Assembly (NCBI GenBank): GCA_920105625.2
Contig: OV050030.1
Coordinates: 93,068,652-93,132,651 of the forward strand
DNA: 64,000 bases
Origin: Clusia tigrina
Taxonomy: Eukaryota > Arthropoda > Insecta > Diptera > Clusiidae
Direction: 5' to 3'
Shown one piece after another: positions 10,582-20,826 of this stretch. The position numbers were made by a program, and so were the translations under genes. The notes under the pieces were generated by a model. It saw nothing but the letters and a program-made list of their open reading frames with translations, was not told where the DNA came from and did not search any database. The stretch's first letter is position 1. Every line of letters starts with the position of its first letter.

Positions 10582-10814
10582 AATTAAATTACTTCTTTCT
10601 TTATTGAAACTCAAACTTAAACTAAACTGTAACATACCAAAAATCTTACTTCTAACTTAGCTATACCGACTGCGCTGTTCGATGCTTGTGTTTATCCATC
10701 TTTTGCGTGGGTGCTGTTGCAGTACTCAGTTCATTTTTCAGCGTCAGCACATTTGTGTTCCCATGATTTATGGGAATCGCTGGGAAGCTGACGATAACTA
10801 AGCTGACGATAACT
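10582..10814 (-). repeat. 3' LTR of errantivirus A
   Basis: 233 bp, matching the right-hand LTR at 16486-16707. It ends (plus orientation) with two copies of AGCTGACGATAACT, so on the element strand the LTR begins with AGTTATCGTCAGCTT in tandem. This copy holds ten extra bases, TGTTCCCATG, near 10759 that the other LTR lacks. TTTATTG near 10609 gives an AATAAA-type poly-A signal on the element strand. Confidence 0.93.
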
Positions 10815-12258
10815 CCTCCCCCGCCAAGTGAGGGCCGTCCTCGGTCCCACCCAATGCTTTGTTTATAGCCATTTTCAGCACTTTTTCGGACTGCTCCTTT
10901 CGTTTTTGCTTAAGTTTCCAAAAAATTGCGTAAACAATTCCGCCAACACTGGCAATGACAACAATACTACTTACTGTCATAGTTGATCGTGTTTCAAGAT
11001 TTGCGTATAGGCTTTTGATGAGCTGCCTATTCTGTGTACTGTGATGTTGTAAGTATGATAAGCTGATCAAGTCCTTGTATCCGCTTAAATCTATTTTTAC
11101 ATTTAGCGGTGTTTCAGCTTTTCTCATGGGCGAAGCATTTTCGTTGAAATATTCAGACCCATTTAGGCTTATTTTATTGCTGAATGTCACAACATAAGTG
11201 CCTTGAGAAAGATTAGTGGTTCGATTCTCTTCTTTTACTGACAAAGGTACGTCGTTAACAATGACTAGGCCGTCATTAACTTCGTTGATGGGGAGCAAAT
11301 GGCTGAATGTTGTTTTACATTGAGCTTTGAACCCGGACGTCAATTGTTGTAAGCAGCCAGTTTTTGATGACCGCTTACAGAACTGCTTTGCAGTTCCAGC
11401 ACAGTCATTAATTGAATATGAGGTTTTTCCGCAAAAAGCCACTGAATTCTCTTCCAAAAATAGCATCGATTTATTATGCGCCACCGGGAAGATAAGTAGT
11501 TTCTTACACACTAATTTTGGCTTAGGATACTTAATAAGAAAAATTATTAAATCATTATTTTGTATCACTTTAAACTTAGAAACTAACATTAAATCGGAAA
11601 TTGTTATGTTTGTGAGGTGCTCATTTTCTATTAATGAATCTATTTCATAGTGGTCAAGCAATAGAGGATTCAAAATACCTATCTTTGCCAGAGTGATTGA
11701 GAGAACAATGTTATCCAATTGAGTAATTATGGCTCTATTGCGTGCAACAAGCATTTCAAAAAGACGTCCGGTATCAATTTTTTCTTTTTTTGTTTCTTTT
11801 ATAATTCTATTAACTACATTTGTTATATTATAAATCTGTTCTTGCAATTGGGAATTTATTTGAACCTGCTGTTTGTTTGCGTCTATTAACTCCTCTGTTT
11901 TAACAGTTATTTTCTGGAAATCATCAAAGTCTGGTGTCCCGGCTATTACTTTGAGTGCTGTTCCTATGAAATTTATGCTTCTAGTCTTTCTCTGTCGAAT
12001 ATTTATTATTTTTAGCAAATTTTGAATATGGTTAAAGTCAGCTTCCACCAGTTTTGTCATTGGCGATGTAAAAATGCCTGAAAATTTCCTTGATTCTTCT
12101 GTTAGAAAGGAGTACTCGGTAAGATTTATTACGTGTTTTAGATGACCATAAGTTTCCCATAGTACGATTTCGCCATCGGAAATTGGGATATAGTCCGAAT
12201 GAGTGTAGTCAATTATTTCAGCAGTTGCGAGTGTGCCAAAGATGATCAGAGTCAACAT
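10798..12258 (-). CDS. env: Envelope-like protein of errantivirus A (open frame)
   Basis: Gypsy-group Env is a membrane glycoprotein of class related to baculovirus F proteins. The frame is open for about 486 codons from ATG 12256-12258 (one TTG codon lies before it) to a TAG at 10798-10800, inside the 3' LTR, as in several errantiviruses. Visible: hydrophobic N-terminal signal (residues 1-14), a basic furin-type site RQRKTR at about 89-94 followed by the conserved hydrophobic INFIGTALK and AGTPDFDDF, several N-x-S/T sites, a membrane helix near 428-448 (VSSIVVIASVGGIVYAIF) and a lysine-rich tail of about 39 residues. Length is normal for the family. The start lies just after TTTGTTTCTAG, a good splice acceptor, fitting the known spliced env mRNA. 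Whether it is expressed is unknown. Confidence 0.9.
   Translation of the reverse strand: MLTLIIFGTLATAEIIDYTHSDYIPISDGEIVLWETYGHLKHVINLTEYSFLTEESRKFSGIFTSPMTKLVEADFNHIQNLLKIINIRQRKTRSINFIGTALKVIAGTPDFDDFQKITVKTEELIDANKQQVQINSQLQEQIYNITNVVNRIIKETKKEKIDTGRLFEMLVARNRAIITQLDNIVLSITLAKIGILNPLLLDHYEIDSLIENEHLTNITISDLMLVSKFKVIQNNDLIIFLIKYPKPKLVCKKLLIFPVAHNKSMLFLEENSVAFCGKTSYSINDCAGTAKQFCKRSSKTGCLQQLTSGFKAQCKTTFSHLLPINEVNDGLVIVNDVPLSVKEENRTTNLSQGTYVVTFSNKISLNGSEYFNENASPMRKAETPLNVKIDLSGYKDLISLSYLQHHSTQNRQLIKSLYANLETRSTMTVSSIVVIASVGGIVYAIFWKLKQKRKEQSEKVLKMAINKALGGTEDGPHLAGEELSSA
10815..10825 (-). promoter_or_regulatory. Polypurine tract of errantivirus A
   Basis: Plus-strand CCTCCCCCGCC reads GGCGGGGGAGG on the element strand, directly abutting the 3' LTR start AGTT. 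This is the expected place and composition for the plus-strand DNA primer. It overlaps the env coding end. Confidence 0.88.
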
Positions 12259-12262
12259 CAAC

Positions 12263-13018
12263 CTAGAAACAAATGTACCAGTTATGAATCATGTTTACTA
12301 TTCCTGAGATTGTCCTTATGGACCACCCTCCCCTTAATAAGGACAGTCGTGCCATATCTTTTTCCACAATTTGTTCTGAATATAGTGGTGTTAATTTGTT
12401 GCCTAACCTTTTATTTGATCTGACAAGAACCTTGTCACCTACGTTATATGATTTTGGGGATCTTTCCCCATTATGATGGTGAAGCATATGCCGCTGAGCT
12501 CTTTTTAAGTGATCTGTCACTTCATTACAGTGGAATGGAGTTGTGGAATGAAAAATGCTAAGCGGAGTTTTATTGGTAACAGAATGTATTGTTTTGTTAT
12601 ATTCTATTGTAGCTAGAAGAATCAATTCAGTAGTGTCTTCAATTTGTTTTTCAGCCTTTAAGCATCGAGCTATCTCTGCCAAAGTACTATGAAATCGCTC
12701 CACTTGTCCATTGGATGTGCTATGGAGTGGTGGAGAGTTTACAACCTCAATATCAAAATAATTAGAAAGCATTGATTTTATTGTATTTGAATTAAATGAA
12801 CGCTCGTTATCGCAATAAATGATTTTTGTCCTGGGAAAAAAATTCAGAATTTGAAGCAATTTCGGTTTAACATCCGCGATGGTTCGTGATTCGGTTTGTT
12901 GCACCATTGCAAACTTGGAAAATTTATCAATAAAGGTTAAATAATGCTTAGAATCTGTGGAATAAATGTCGATGTGCAGAATTTCACCGAGATCAGTAGG
13001 AAATTGGAGTTTCTGCAA
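12263..13018 (-). pseudogene. pol: Integrase core and C-terminus of errantivirus A pol
   Basis: The frame holds the catalytic triad of a retroviral-type integrase: HIDIYS (first Asp), YCDNERSF (second Asp) and GQVERFHST (Glu), all intact, then the C-terminal DNA-binding part ending NMIHNWYICF and TAG at 12263-12265. It begins only because of a frameshift near 12995-13015: the upstream pol frame (zinc-binding part) stops at 12993, one frame off. The stop lies 4 bases before the env ATG. Domain sequence is otherwise well conserved; the break is likely a single indel. Confidence 0.88.
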
Positions 13019-13559
13019 TTGGATGTTTTACTGGATGTCTATTATATTTTGATGTCCAGCATATTTTGCAGTTAAGTGTAACTTCCTTCGCAAGTTTACT
13101 CATTTTTGGGAAAAAATAGTCATTTAATATTTGCTTGATATTTTCTTGGTAAGCCCTATGGGCTCTGTTATGTTCAGTTACAATAATTTCTTTTTGTTCA
13201 ACCTGATCAATTACATCAATTACAATGTTTTTTGCATAAAGGAATTTGGTTGCTGGGAATGCTTCTATGAGCTTATGTTGAATATGGGCAAGAATAAGTA
13301 ATTCGCAGTGTATTGCGTTCACAACATCCACATTTACTACATCTTGAAGTATTTCCAATAAATTATTTTTATTTACTATGGTTAATATATGCCTGGTTTT
13401 CTTTCCAAACATTATCAAAGTACGTTTTGAAGGACGTTCATCCTCCACAATTATTATTTGGTTTCTATAACAGTTTACTGGCTTATCAGTGGATTCTATG
13501 GTGTAGGTCAAAGATTCTTCGCTGTGTATGGTTGCACAGTCTGAAGTCGCATCTTCTTC
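12993..13559 (-). pseudogene. pol: Integrase zinc-binding part of errantivirus A pol
   Basis: This part is in the same frame as the RT/RNase H part above it but separated by an in-frame TAA at 13560-13562. It contains the HHCC-type zinc-binding motif of integrase: HNRAH followed by CKIC, near 13080-13200. The N-terminal portion (MTYTIESTDKPVN) joins it to RNase H. The frame runs out at 12993 because of the downstream frameshift. Confidence 0.85.
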
Positions 13560-15386
13560 TTATGCATTGACATGCTGACGTGACAAAGCGTCTGCTACAT
13601 AGTTCTCTTTCCCTGGCTTATAGTGAAGCCTTGCATTGTGTTCATCAATGAAGGCCTTCCACCGTTTAAATTTTGCATTAGTGTTTTTATCTGACACAGC
13701 GAAAGTCAATGGCTGGTGGTCAGTAAATACATTTAAATTTTTTACTCCATATAAATAGTTCCTAAGATTTTTCAATGCCCATACAATGGCCAGTAATTCT
13801 TTTTCATTAGCCGCAAAGCTAAGCTCCCTGTCTTTTAGAGTTCTCGATATAAATGTTATAGGTTTTCCCTCTTGAGAGAGAACTGCGCCTAAACCGTAGG
13901 CTGAGGCATCTGTCGTGAGATCAAATGCTTTATTAAAATTGGGGTATGCTAACATTACGTCCTCTGAAATGAGAATTTCTCTTAATTTGTTGAAAGCGTG
14001 AATTTGTTTTGAATCGAACTGTATTTGTATTCTTTTTGATTGTGTTGCCTTAATTTTGCCATTATCACCTTTGAGTAAGTTTGTCAATGGTCTCGCTACA
14101 CTAGCAAAGTCCTTAATAAAGCATCTGTAATAGCTTGCTAACCCAAGAAACGACATAAGGGCAAATAAATTAGTGGGTTGCCGATAGTTCTTAATTGCTT
14201 CTATCTTTTCTGGGCACGTTCTTATACCATTTCTCGACACTAAGAAACCCAAATATTCGACCTCTGTTTTAAAAAATTTGGATTTTTCTATGGATACTCT
14301 CATATTTGCATCATAAAGGGCACGTAATACCCACTGAATATCTTGAACATGTTGTTCCTTTGTTTTTGAAAAAATAATGACGTCATCCACATAGACATGA
14401 CAGGTTTTGCCAATTTTCTCCCTAAGAACGTCATCAATTGCCCTTTGGAAAATGCTGGGAGCATTTTTGAGCCCAAAAGGCAACCGGCAAAACTCATATT
14501 TGCCATTATTTACAGCAAATGCGGTTTTTTCTCTGTCACCCTCTTTCAGTTCTATCTGATGAAACCCTGATTTAAGATCGAGGGTTGTAAAATATTGAGC
14601 TTGATCCATATTTGATAATATCACCATAACGTTAGGAATGCGATATTTATCGTCAATAGTTTTAGCGTTAAGCTTTCGAAAGTCCAAAACAAGCCGTTTC
14701 TTTTTATTACCACTTTCGTCAGTGCCCTTTTTATCAACAACCCATATTGGATTATTGTAAGGGGATCTAGATGGTCTAATTATTCCTTCGATTAGAAGTT
14801 GTTTTATCTCTTCATTCACAAAGTTTGCTACTCCCATAGGGTATGGGTATAATTTAGAATAGACCGGGTCTTGGTCTGAAGTTCGAATTGTAGCAACGAT
14901 GTTTGTGTTAAAAGGAAGAATTTTTCTTGGATCAGCAAATGCTTTCTTTTCTTTTTCAATCATTTTCATAAATTGTTCTCTAACTGTTTCTGGAATTTCT
15001 TCCCTCTGAATGTTAAGCGCATTCACATTTTCGCATTCCAAAAATAAAATTTCCTCTGTTCCCGAGTTATGCTTAATTATTTTTTTCTTAAGATCTATTT
15101 TAGCATTGACCTTTGTTAAAAGATCAAGCCCTATAATTCCATCAAAAGTTGTTAAATTTGGTAGAATGAAGAATTCTGAATCGATTCCCAAAACATGAAT
15201 TTTACATTTTTCATTTATTTTATTGAAACCATGAATTGATTTCACTATAAAAGGGGTAGACACTGGTGTAATGCCTTTTAATTCAACCAATTTTTTAATA
15301 TAATTTTTAGCGGCTCCAGTATCCACTAATAGTTTAATTTGTCTTTTTTCTCTGCCTATGGTTCTGCTAATCCACGGGAGAGCTGA
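13560..15386 (-). pseudogene. pol: Protease, RT and RNase H of errantivirus A pol
   Basis: A long open frame with the protease signature LLVDTGAAKNY near 15330-15300 and GIIGLDLL, then RT with LIEGIIRPSRSPYNNP, RLVLDFRKLN, FTTLDLKSGFHQ, FCRLPFGLKNAP and the catalytic YVDDVIIF, and RNase H with LTTDASAYGLGAVLSQ, NEKELLAIVWAL, FTDHQPL and ADALSRQ. All catalytic Asp residues expected in RT and RNase H are present. It ends at a premature TAA (13560-13562); the next codons remain in frame. Its 5' end overlaps the old gag end (gag C-terminal residues NFLEK in another frame), consistent with -1 frameshift expression known for this group. Confidence 0.9.
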
Positions 15387-15419
15387 CTTTTCTCTAAAAA
15401 ATTAACCTGATTTTCCTCC

Positions 15420-16127
15420 TCAATATTTGAAACTTCGAAGAGCATCAGCTCTGTATTTTTCGTTTATTGTCGAGGCTAAACTACGGTCATATGTCATGAC
15501 AGTTTTATTTGTTAATAAAGTAAGCTTTTTCTCTACTTCATCAAAGAACTTTAGGACAGATAAGTTACCTTGTTGCAGAGTAGACATCTCTTGTTCAATA
15601 ATATAAATCGGACGTTTGTCCGAATAAGTAAAATCTAGACGTGCAATTATTGCCTTAAAATTTAACACAGTGCCAAATGATGCTAACACCCCGTCAGCAG
15701 GGCCTCTTATTTTATTTCTAATTATACTCAAAGCTTGGTAGTGCTTTGAACTACCATCGAAATCTTGAAAAAGCCTATAGGCCGTGTGTGCCGCTTGACG
15801 CCAAGAAACATAATTATTTTGTTGCCCATCGAACTCGGGCAACGACTTTACCACATCCAGTGATTCCTCGCATTTTATGCTAGTTACAATGCGAGCCTCA
15901 GTAAAAGTTTCCACCGGGGTCACAGAGTTTACTTGTGAGATTTGTTTCCCTAAATTTTCAATTTGTAATTCAAATTCTTTTTTCTGTTCGCGTAGTGCTG
16001 CCGACACTGCAGACTGGATAACACTGCCTAATTGCTCAGCATTCATATCGCTTTTATTATTTAAATTATTTGCACAAAGAGTCAATCTCCCAAAAATAGA
16101 TTCCAAATCTTCGTCACTCATAGGCAA
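15420..16127 (-). pseudogene. gag: Truncated gag of errantivirus A
   Basis: About 235 codons from ATG (MPMSDEDLESIFGRL) with the gypsy-type capsid segment SLPEFDGQQNNYVSWRQAA and FFDEVEKKLTLL. Gypsy-type Gag is usually about twice this length and ends in a basic RNA-binding region. Here the frame passes from ADALRSF straight into a stop at 15420, while the normal acidic C-terminal end (IEEENQVNFLEK) is readable in another frame just beyond. The sequence between is missing, so an internal deletion removed the capsid C-terminal half and nucleocapsid. Particles could not form from this copy alone. Confidence 0.85.
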
Positions 16128-16462
16128 AAAAAGGGTTAAATTTTTCTTAATTAATTTAAAAAAAAAAAAAAAATTTTAATTACTTAAATTTATTAAAATT
16201 CACTTCAAGCAGTTTTTATTAAAAATTTTAAAAATTTGTATTATTACCCTGAAAACATGAGCACATCACTTACATTTCTATTTGTTGGTTAATATTTTTT
16301 TTATTTTATAAATCTTCTTCCAGTATGTTGCTCGGCAATTTCTTCACAGTATGTTGCATGTTGAAAATATTCTTCCCAATATGTTGATTGATAATTTATT
16401 TTCAAATAACTTTTATGTTGATTATAATTTAATATTTAATGTTGCTGGTAACGTTTACAATA
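16128..16462 (-). other. Untranslated leader of errantivirus A
   Basis: AT-rich leader of about 335 bases between the primer binding site and the gag ATG. It contains an A/T homopolymer run near 16158-16173 and several short repeats of CAGTATGTTG (near 16322, 16348, 16377). No coding content. Confidence 0.7.
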
Positions 16463-16485
16463 TTCGAGCCCCACGTTGGGCGCCA
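16463..16485 (-). promoter_or_regulatory. Primer binding site for tRNA-Lys (CUU)
   Basis: The plus strand ends CCCCACGTTGGGCGCCA at 16485, the 3' end of insect tRNA-Lys-CUU including the CCA; the match extends back to 16463 (23 bases) into the T loop. On the element strand this reads TGGCGCCCAACGTGGGG directly after the 5' LTR. Gypsy itself is known to use tRNA-Lys. Confidence 0.9.
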
Positions 16486-16707
16486 ATTAAATTACTTCTT
16501 TCTTTATTGAAACTCAAACTTAAACTAAACTGTAACATACCAAAAATCTTACTTCTAACTTAGCTATACCGACTGCGCTGTTCGATGCTTGTGTTTATCC
16601 ATCTTTTGCGTGGGTGCTGTTGCAGTACTCAGTTCATTTTTCAGCGTCAGCACATTTGATTTATGGGAATCGCTGGGAAGCTGACGATAACTAAGCTGAC
16701 GATAACT
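16486..16707 (-). repeat. 5' LTR of errantivirus A
   Basis: 222 bp, nearly identical to 10582-10814 except for a 10-base deletion. It is followed on the right by TATA (16708-16711), the target duplication. On the element strand it begins AGTTATCGTCAGC and ends TAATTTAAT before the primer binding site. Confidence 0.93.
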
Positions 16708-17257
16708 TATATATATAATAAAAATTTAAAAAAACAACATAAAAAAGAATATAAATATATATATAAAATATTGTAGTAGGTTATCAGAAAAAAATATATA
16801 GTAAATGTATACATATAAAATATTGTAGTAGGATATACAATTTTAGAAGGTAGCTACACTACCTTCTTCCAGAAAGAGGGGAGGAATGTTGCGAGTCAAG
16901 ATACGACTACCTACGAGTAGTTGATTCGCGGCACAACCCCAGTTGCCATTTACTATCGACCGGTTGTACATAGCTATAGTTAATATTACGCATAAGAATT
17001 TCACAGGTGTTACAATTACACAGTGACACACAAACTAGGGCTAAAATGCACCATTGGCATTTTGTATAAACTGGCTCATTGCCATAATTGATTTGGTCAA
17101 CACCTGTGTAATTGGAACACCTAAGTCGGTTATAAAAATAATTATGTAACTAGAATTAAGAATATAAATAAGAGTGCTATTAAGAATAATTATCTATATG
17201 TAAGTATATGTATATGTTTTTGTATATTATATGTATATGTATATGTATATACATATT

Positions 17258-17297
<40 letters not shown>

Positions 17298-17315
17298 AGT
17301 GTGTGTGTGTATGTT

Positions 17316-17413
<98 letters not shown>

Positions 17414-17504
17414 AAAACTCTTCACTATCAGAACACATCTTCTTAATTTAGGGACAAATAGGGTTTATTAATATTATAGTTATATAAAAAAAAACGAATA
17501 ATCA
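16708..17504. other. AT-rich spacer with possible orphan LTR
   Basis: Non-coding. A purine tract AAAGAGGGGAGGAA at about 16873-16887 is followed by TGTTGCGAGTC at 16888, the arrangement expected of a plus-strand polypurine tract and LTR start. Within it are an imperfect 18-bp inverted repeat (17006-17023 with 17104-17121, 17 of 18 paired) and a TATAAAAAT at about 17131. No matching second LTR is in the window, so the LTR call is tentative. A microsatellite follows. Confidence 0.35.
17195..17411. repeat. AT/ATGT microsatellite
   Basis: Simple repeats: (TATG)n/(TA)n, a GTGTGTGT core near 17297, then (TATATG)n and a long (AT)n run from about 17351 to 17411. No coding content despite an accidental open frame. 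Confidence 0.97.
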
Positions 17505-18600
17505 ATGTATATAAGTTCATATCGATCGTCCTCCTCGTTCGCTCACACTACACCAACTGAAATTTCTCCCTCTCGTACTGCTGCCAACGCTTCGACCCAA
17601 CCAGTGGTGCCAACTCCTCGATCTTGGCAATGCTGCCAACTGTCGTTTACAGCTCGGTCTCTCGTGACATTTGATCTTCACCTGACGAAACTGCTGTCCA
17701 TTCGTTTTCGTCATCATCTATGTTTGGATCGGTTCGACACTACGGCTTCATATGCTCATTCGATAGAGCATTACTCTAGCGTCTTGAAGAGTGTGGCTTG
17801 TCTGGAAGATCCTCAATATAATGATCGAAATTTAGGACCTTTGTTTCAACATACGGTCCCTTAAAGACCGGATCCAGCTTGAGAGATTCTCCGGTCGCTT
17901 GTGGCACATAATCGGTTACTACCAGGTCACCCACAGCATACTGAGTTGGCTGACGATGCCTGGAATCATATGTATTCTTCCATTCATGTTTTGCCCTAAT
18001 AATGTTCTCGATGGCTTGTTGTCGTTTCTCCTCCAAGCACTCATCTTTTAATGCTTGTATCAGTCGATTCTGGCTCACATCTCTCGGATTGAAAGTAAAC
18101 ACCAACTCGTTAAGTGTAAACTCCGTTGCTGCTTTCCTCTGAGAATTAATGCTCCACTGCAATGTTGGCACTGTTGTGTCCCATTCCTTGGTTTGTTTCG
18201 CAGAACATTTTGGTTTGTTTCGCAGAACAGTATGGTTTTATTCACCCTTTCTTGCTTGACCATTAGCTCTGGGTGTCTTAACAGCTACTTTAATGTGCTG
18301 GACGCCTTGCGTTATCATAAACGATTCGAACTCTTTGTACTTGCACGCCGTTCGCCTGTCTGAAGCACACACATTAAATGGCTGGCCAAAAATTTACAAC
18401 ATCTCTCGGAATGTCGCATTCACCAATGTAATCTTCGTATTACGCACAGCAAAACATTTTTACTATAGTCTGTAATTTGTGGTCTTGCCACTACATAGTT
18501 TATACGCAATCGTCGTCACATGTGAATATCTTCAACACCCCCTCCGCTACTGTAGTTTTTTCCTTTGGTGGTAACGGTGGATACTTGACTCAGTTTGATG
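17505..18600 (-). pseudogene. Integrase remnants of gypsy-III element
   Basis: Minus-strand integrase of a Ty3/gypsy element. From upstream: AVRNTKITLV, then SDRRTACKYKEFESF (second catalytic Asp kept in the SDR motif), VKTPRANGQAR (the catalytic Glu is lost at the expected place), a stop, a direct 20-base duplication near 18191-18231, then an open C-terminal piece 18171-17776 with ELVFTFNPRD, VGDLVVTDYV and LDPVFKGPYV. The first catalytic Asp region is missing: a deletion joins RNase H remains to the core. The wording (SDRGTAFTS-like) fits the mdg3-type group, by inference. Non-functional. Confidence 0.75.
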
Positions 18601-19245
18601 TATGTATTCGAAATCGAACTCCTGGATCTTCTGCCCCCACCTTGCTATACGTGGAGATAATGGGGTGGTTGCTTTTGTCGTCGCTACCGCGTTACAATCA
18701 GTGATTACTTTGAATCACGTACCCAGTAAGTAGACTCTGAATCCCCGAGAACTAGCATCCGTGTGGACTTCATGCTCCCTTTTGTTATCAAACAACACCA
18801 GTATTGGTTTGGTGGTTATCGCTGATTTCAACCTTGTGATCGCGATTTCTTCCTCATTCGTCCATTGAAAAGGTATACTTTTCCTTAACAGCTTTGCTAA
18901 CGGCTGTGCTATGTTACTATAATTATGTACGAATTTCCATAAAAATCCTGTGACTCCCAAAAACTGTCGGACGCCAGTTAGCTGGAACTCTGAATTCTTC
19001 AGTCTATCTGGACTTCTCTCTCCCTGGTTGTATCCCTGATGAACTTATGATATGCACCAGGGAATCGACTATCGTTGCCATAAAAACGTAGAGACTCCAG
19101 CAGCTATCGCAACACAATTATTCCTTGATCAACCGTTTTTGTTGCGATAATTACCTCGTCAACGTAACTGACTACATTTGATGTATGTTTCATATTTCGT
19201 ATTATATTGACTATCATCTCCTGAAAATACATTGTTGTGTTAATA
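18601..19245 (-). pseudogene. RT palm/thumb and RNase H remnants of gypsy-III
   Basis: Readable minus-strand phrases: MYFQEMIVNII, then SYVDEVIIATKT (the YVDD box with the second Asp changed to Glu), FLGVTGFLWKFVHNYSNIAQPL (RT thumb/connection) and HTDASSRGF (start of RNase H). Several stops and frameshifts separate them. At about 19245 the sequence is cut by the 5' end of jockey-1; the upstream RT continues at 23017. In the uninterrupted element MPFG- and -TTMYFQEMI would be adjacent. Confidence 0.78.
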
Positions 19246-19734
19246 AATACAAATAAAGTGAAAATTCAAACTGTTCGGACGCGATTTCATACGTGATTGT
19301 GACGATCTTTCACTGTGTTTAAACTGAACTCGTTCTTTAAACTTCGCGATATCGACGCAAATACAAAAGTGCAATTTACTGGCATTCTTTGATAATATTT
19401 TATTTTGCATCCATTAAAAGTGAAATGTAAAATTCACAAAACATTTCAAAAACAACAACATAATTAAAATGAGTGTCTCTGACACTCATCAACATAACAC
19501 ATTAACAAAGTGCATATTTCTCATTTGTCTCTCTTTGTAACGGCAGCTTCAATTTACCTGTCGAAGTAACAGAGAGCAGAGCCCGATCCTGCTCTCCCGC
19601 TCTCCTTAACGGGACCACTACCAGCGCTTTAATACAGTGGAGTGTTCAATGCGCGACACCCACTAGTATGATGGAGGCTTACCCACCAGCTACAACATCA
19701 GAAAAAACAACCACTTTATTCCAGCGCAACAATT

Positions 19735-20742
19735 ATGTCTACTAAGCCAACAACACCAATTAAACCAACAGCAGCACACACGAAAATAAAAAACACAAAC
19801 AACAATAGCAAACATTCCGAGCAGCGTAACCGAAAACGTAACTGCGAGAAGCAATCTCCAAACAGATTAACAGACCAAAATAGCAATAACCAGAAACATA
19901 AAAATAAACCACTGAGCGCAACACAAACAACACTACAAGAATATTGGCCGAGCAAGTCACTCCCTCCAAATACAACTAACAGCTATGAACTATTGGCACT
20001 AAATGACAACACTGATGAACAATACAAGAGTGGGACAAAACCAAATTCAAACATACAGAATCAAATAACAAAACACACTCAAAAACACCACCAATATTTA
20101 TACAAAACGTGGAAAATATTAATGCATTAACCAAAGCTATAAATCAGCTACCAAATGCCAAATACGAGATTAAAGCACTGAACATAAACGAAATAAAAAT
20201 ACAGCCGGCAGAATCTGTACATAATACAAACATACTAAAATTGCTTAGGCAAAAATAAACTATATATTTTACATTGAAACCCAAGTAGCCCGTGGATTTA
20301 ACGTAATGAGACCCTTTTTGTGTCAAATGCGCAGCAGAATTCATTGCAATGTTGAAAAAGATATGAAACAGCAAATTAAATGCGCTCTCTGTAGTGAAAA
20401 CCACACAGCAAACTATAAACTTTGTATGATTTACAAATCACTACAAATACAAAAATTCCCGACATTACGTAAAACAAAATGACTCCAACACATGAACAAA
20501 AATTAGCAGATCCAACTGTGGATACACCCACAGTTGAAACAAATAAAAACTGCACAACTGGAATGTCATTTGCTAAAGTAGCAGCGATAAATACAGCACC
20601 AGACTTAACGCAAAACCCGAACGCAGCAATATACAGTATGATACCAACACAGCATAACGACGATCTCTCAGATTTAAAAATAATGATTGAACCATTAATA
20701 ACCCAAATGACAAGTATGATGAACATTGTGACACTGCGAAAC
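19735..20742 (+). pseudogene. ORF1 (gag) of jockey-1
   Basis: The N-terminal part (19735-20130, MSTKPTTPIKPT...) is Asn/Thr/Lys-rich and low complexity as in jockey ORF1. The middle is broken by stops, but a zinc knuckle CALCSENHTANYKLC can be read near 20370-20430, a form typical of jockey gag. The C-terminus (20479-20742) ends with ITQMTSMMNIVTLRN, a methionine-rich tail also usual for this family. ORF1 protein binds the element RNA. Not translatable as one protein. Confidence 0.72.
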
Positions 20743-20826
20743 TAGATGGTTTCCAGAAGTAAAATAAAGTTTGCTATTTGGAACTCCGATGTACTATAGT
20801 GCCACTTACTAGAACTTTAAACGTTC

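Larger units (their letters stand above)
10582..16707 (-). mobile_element. Nearly complete gypsy-type errantivirus (errantivirus A)
   Basis: An LTR element of about 6.1 kb on the minus strand in the order LTR, PBS, gag, pol, env, polypurine tract, LTR. LTRs start AGTT and end AATT/AAT as in the gypsy/17.6 group, and the insertion is flanked by TATA on both sides (10578-10581 and 16708-16711), the target preference known for this group. The two LTRs are almost identical apart from a 10-bp indel, so the insertion is young. Pol has one premature stop and one frameshift and gag has lost its C-terminal half, so this copy is not autonomous; env is open throughout. It interrupts unidentified AT-rich DNA. 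Confidence 0.93.

Noticed and set aside
17208..17471. Open frame of repeated Tyr/Val/Ile residues
   Set aside because: Pure translation of the AT/ATGT microsatellite.
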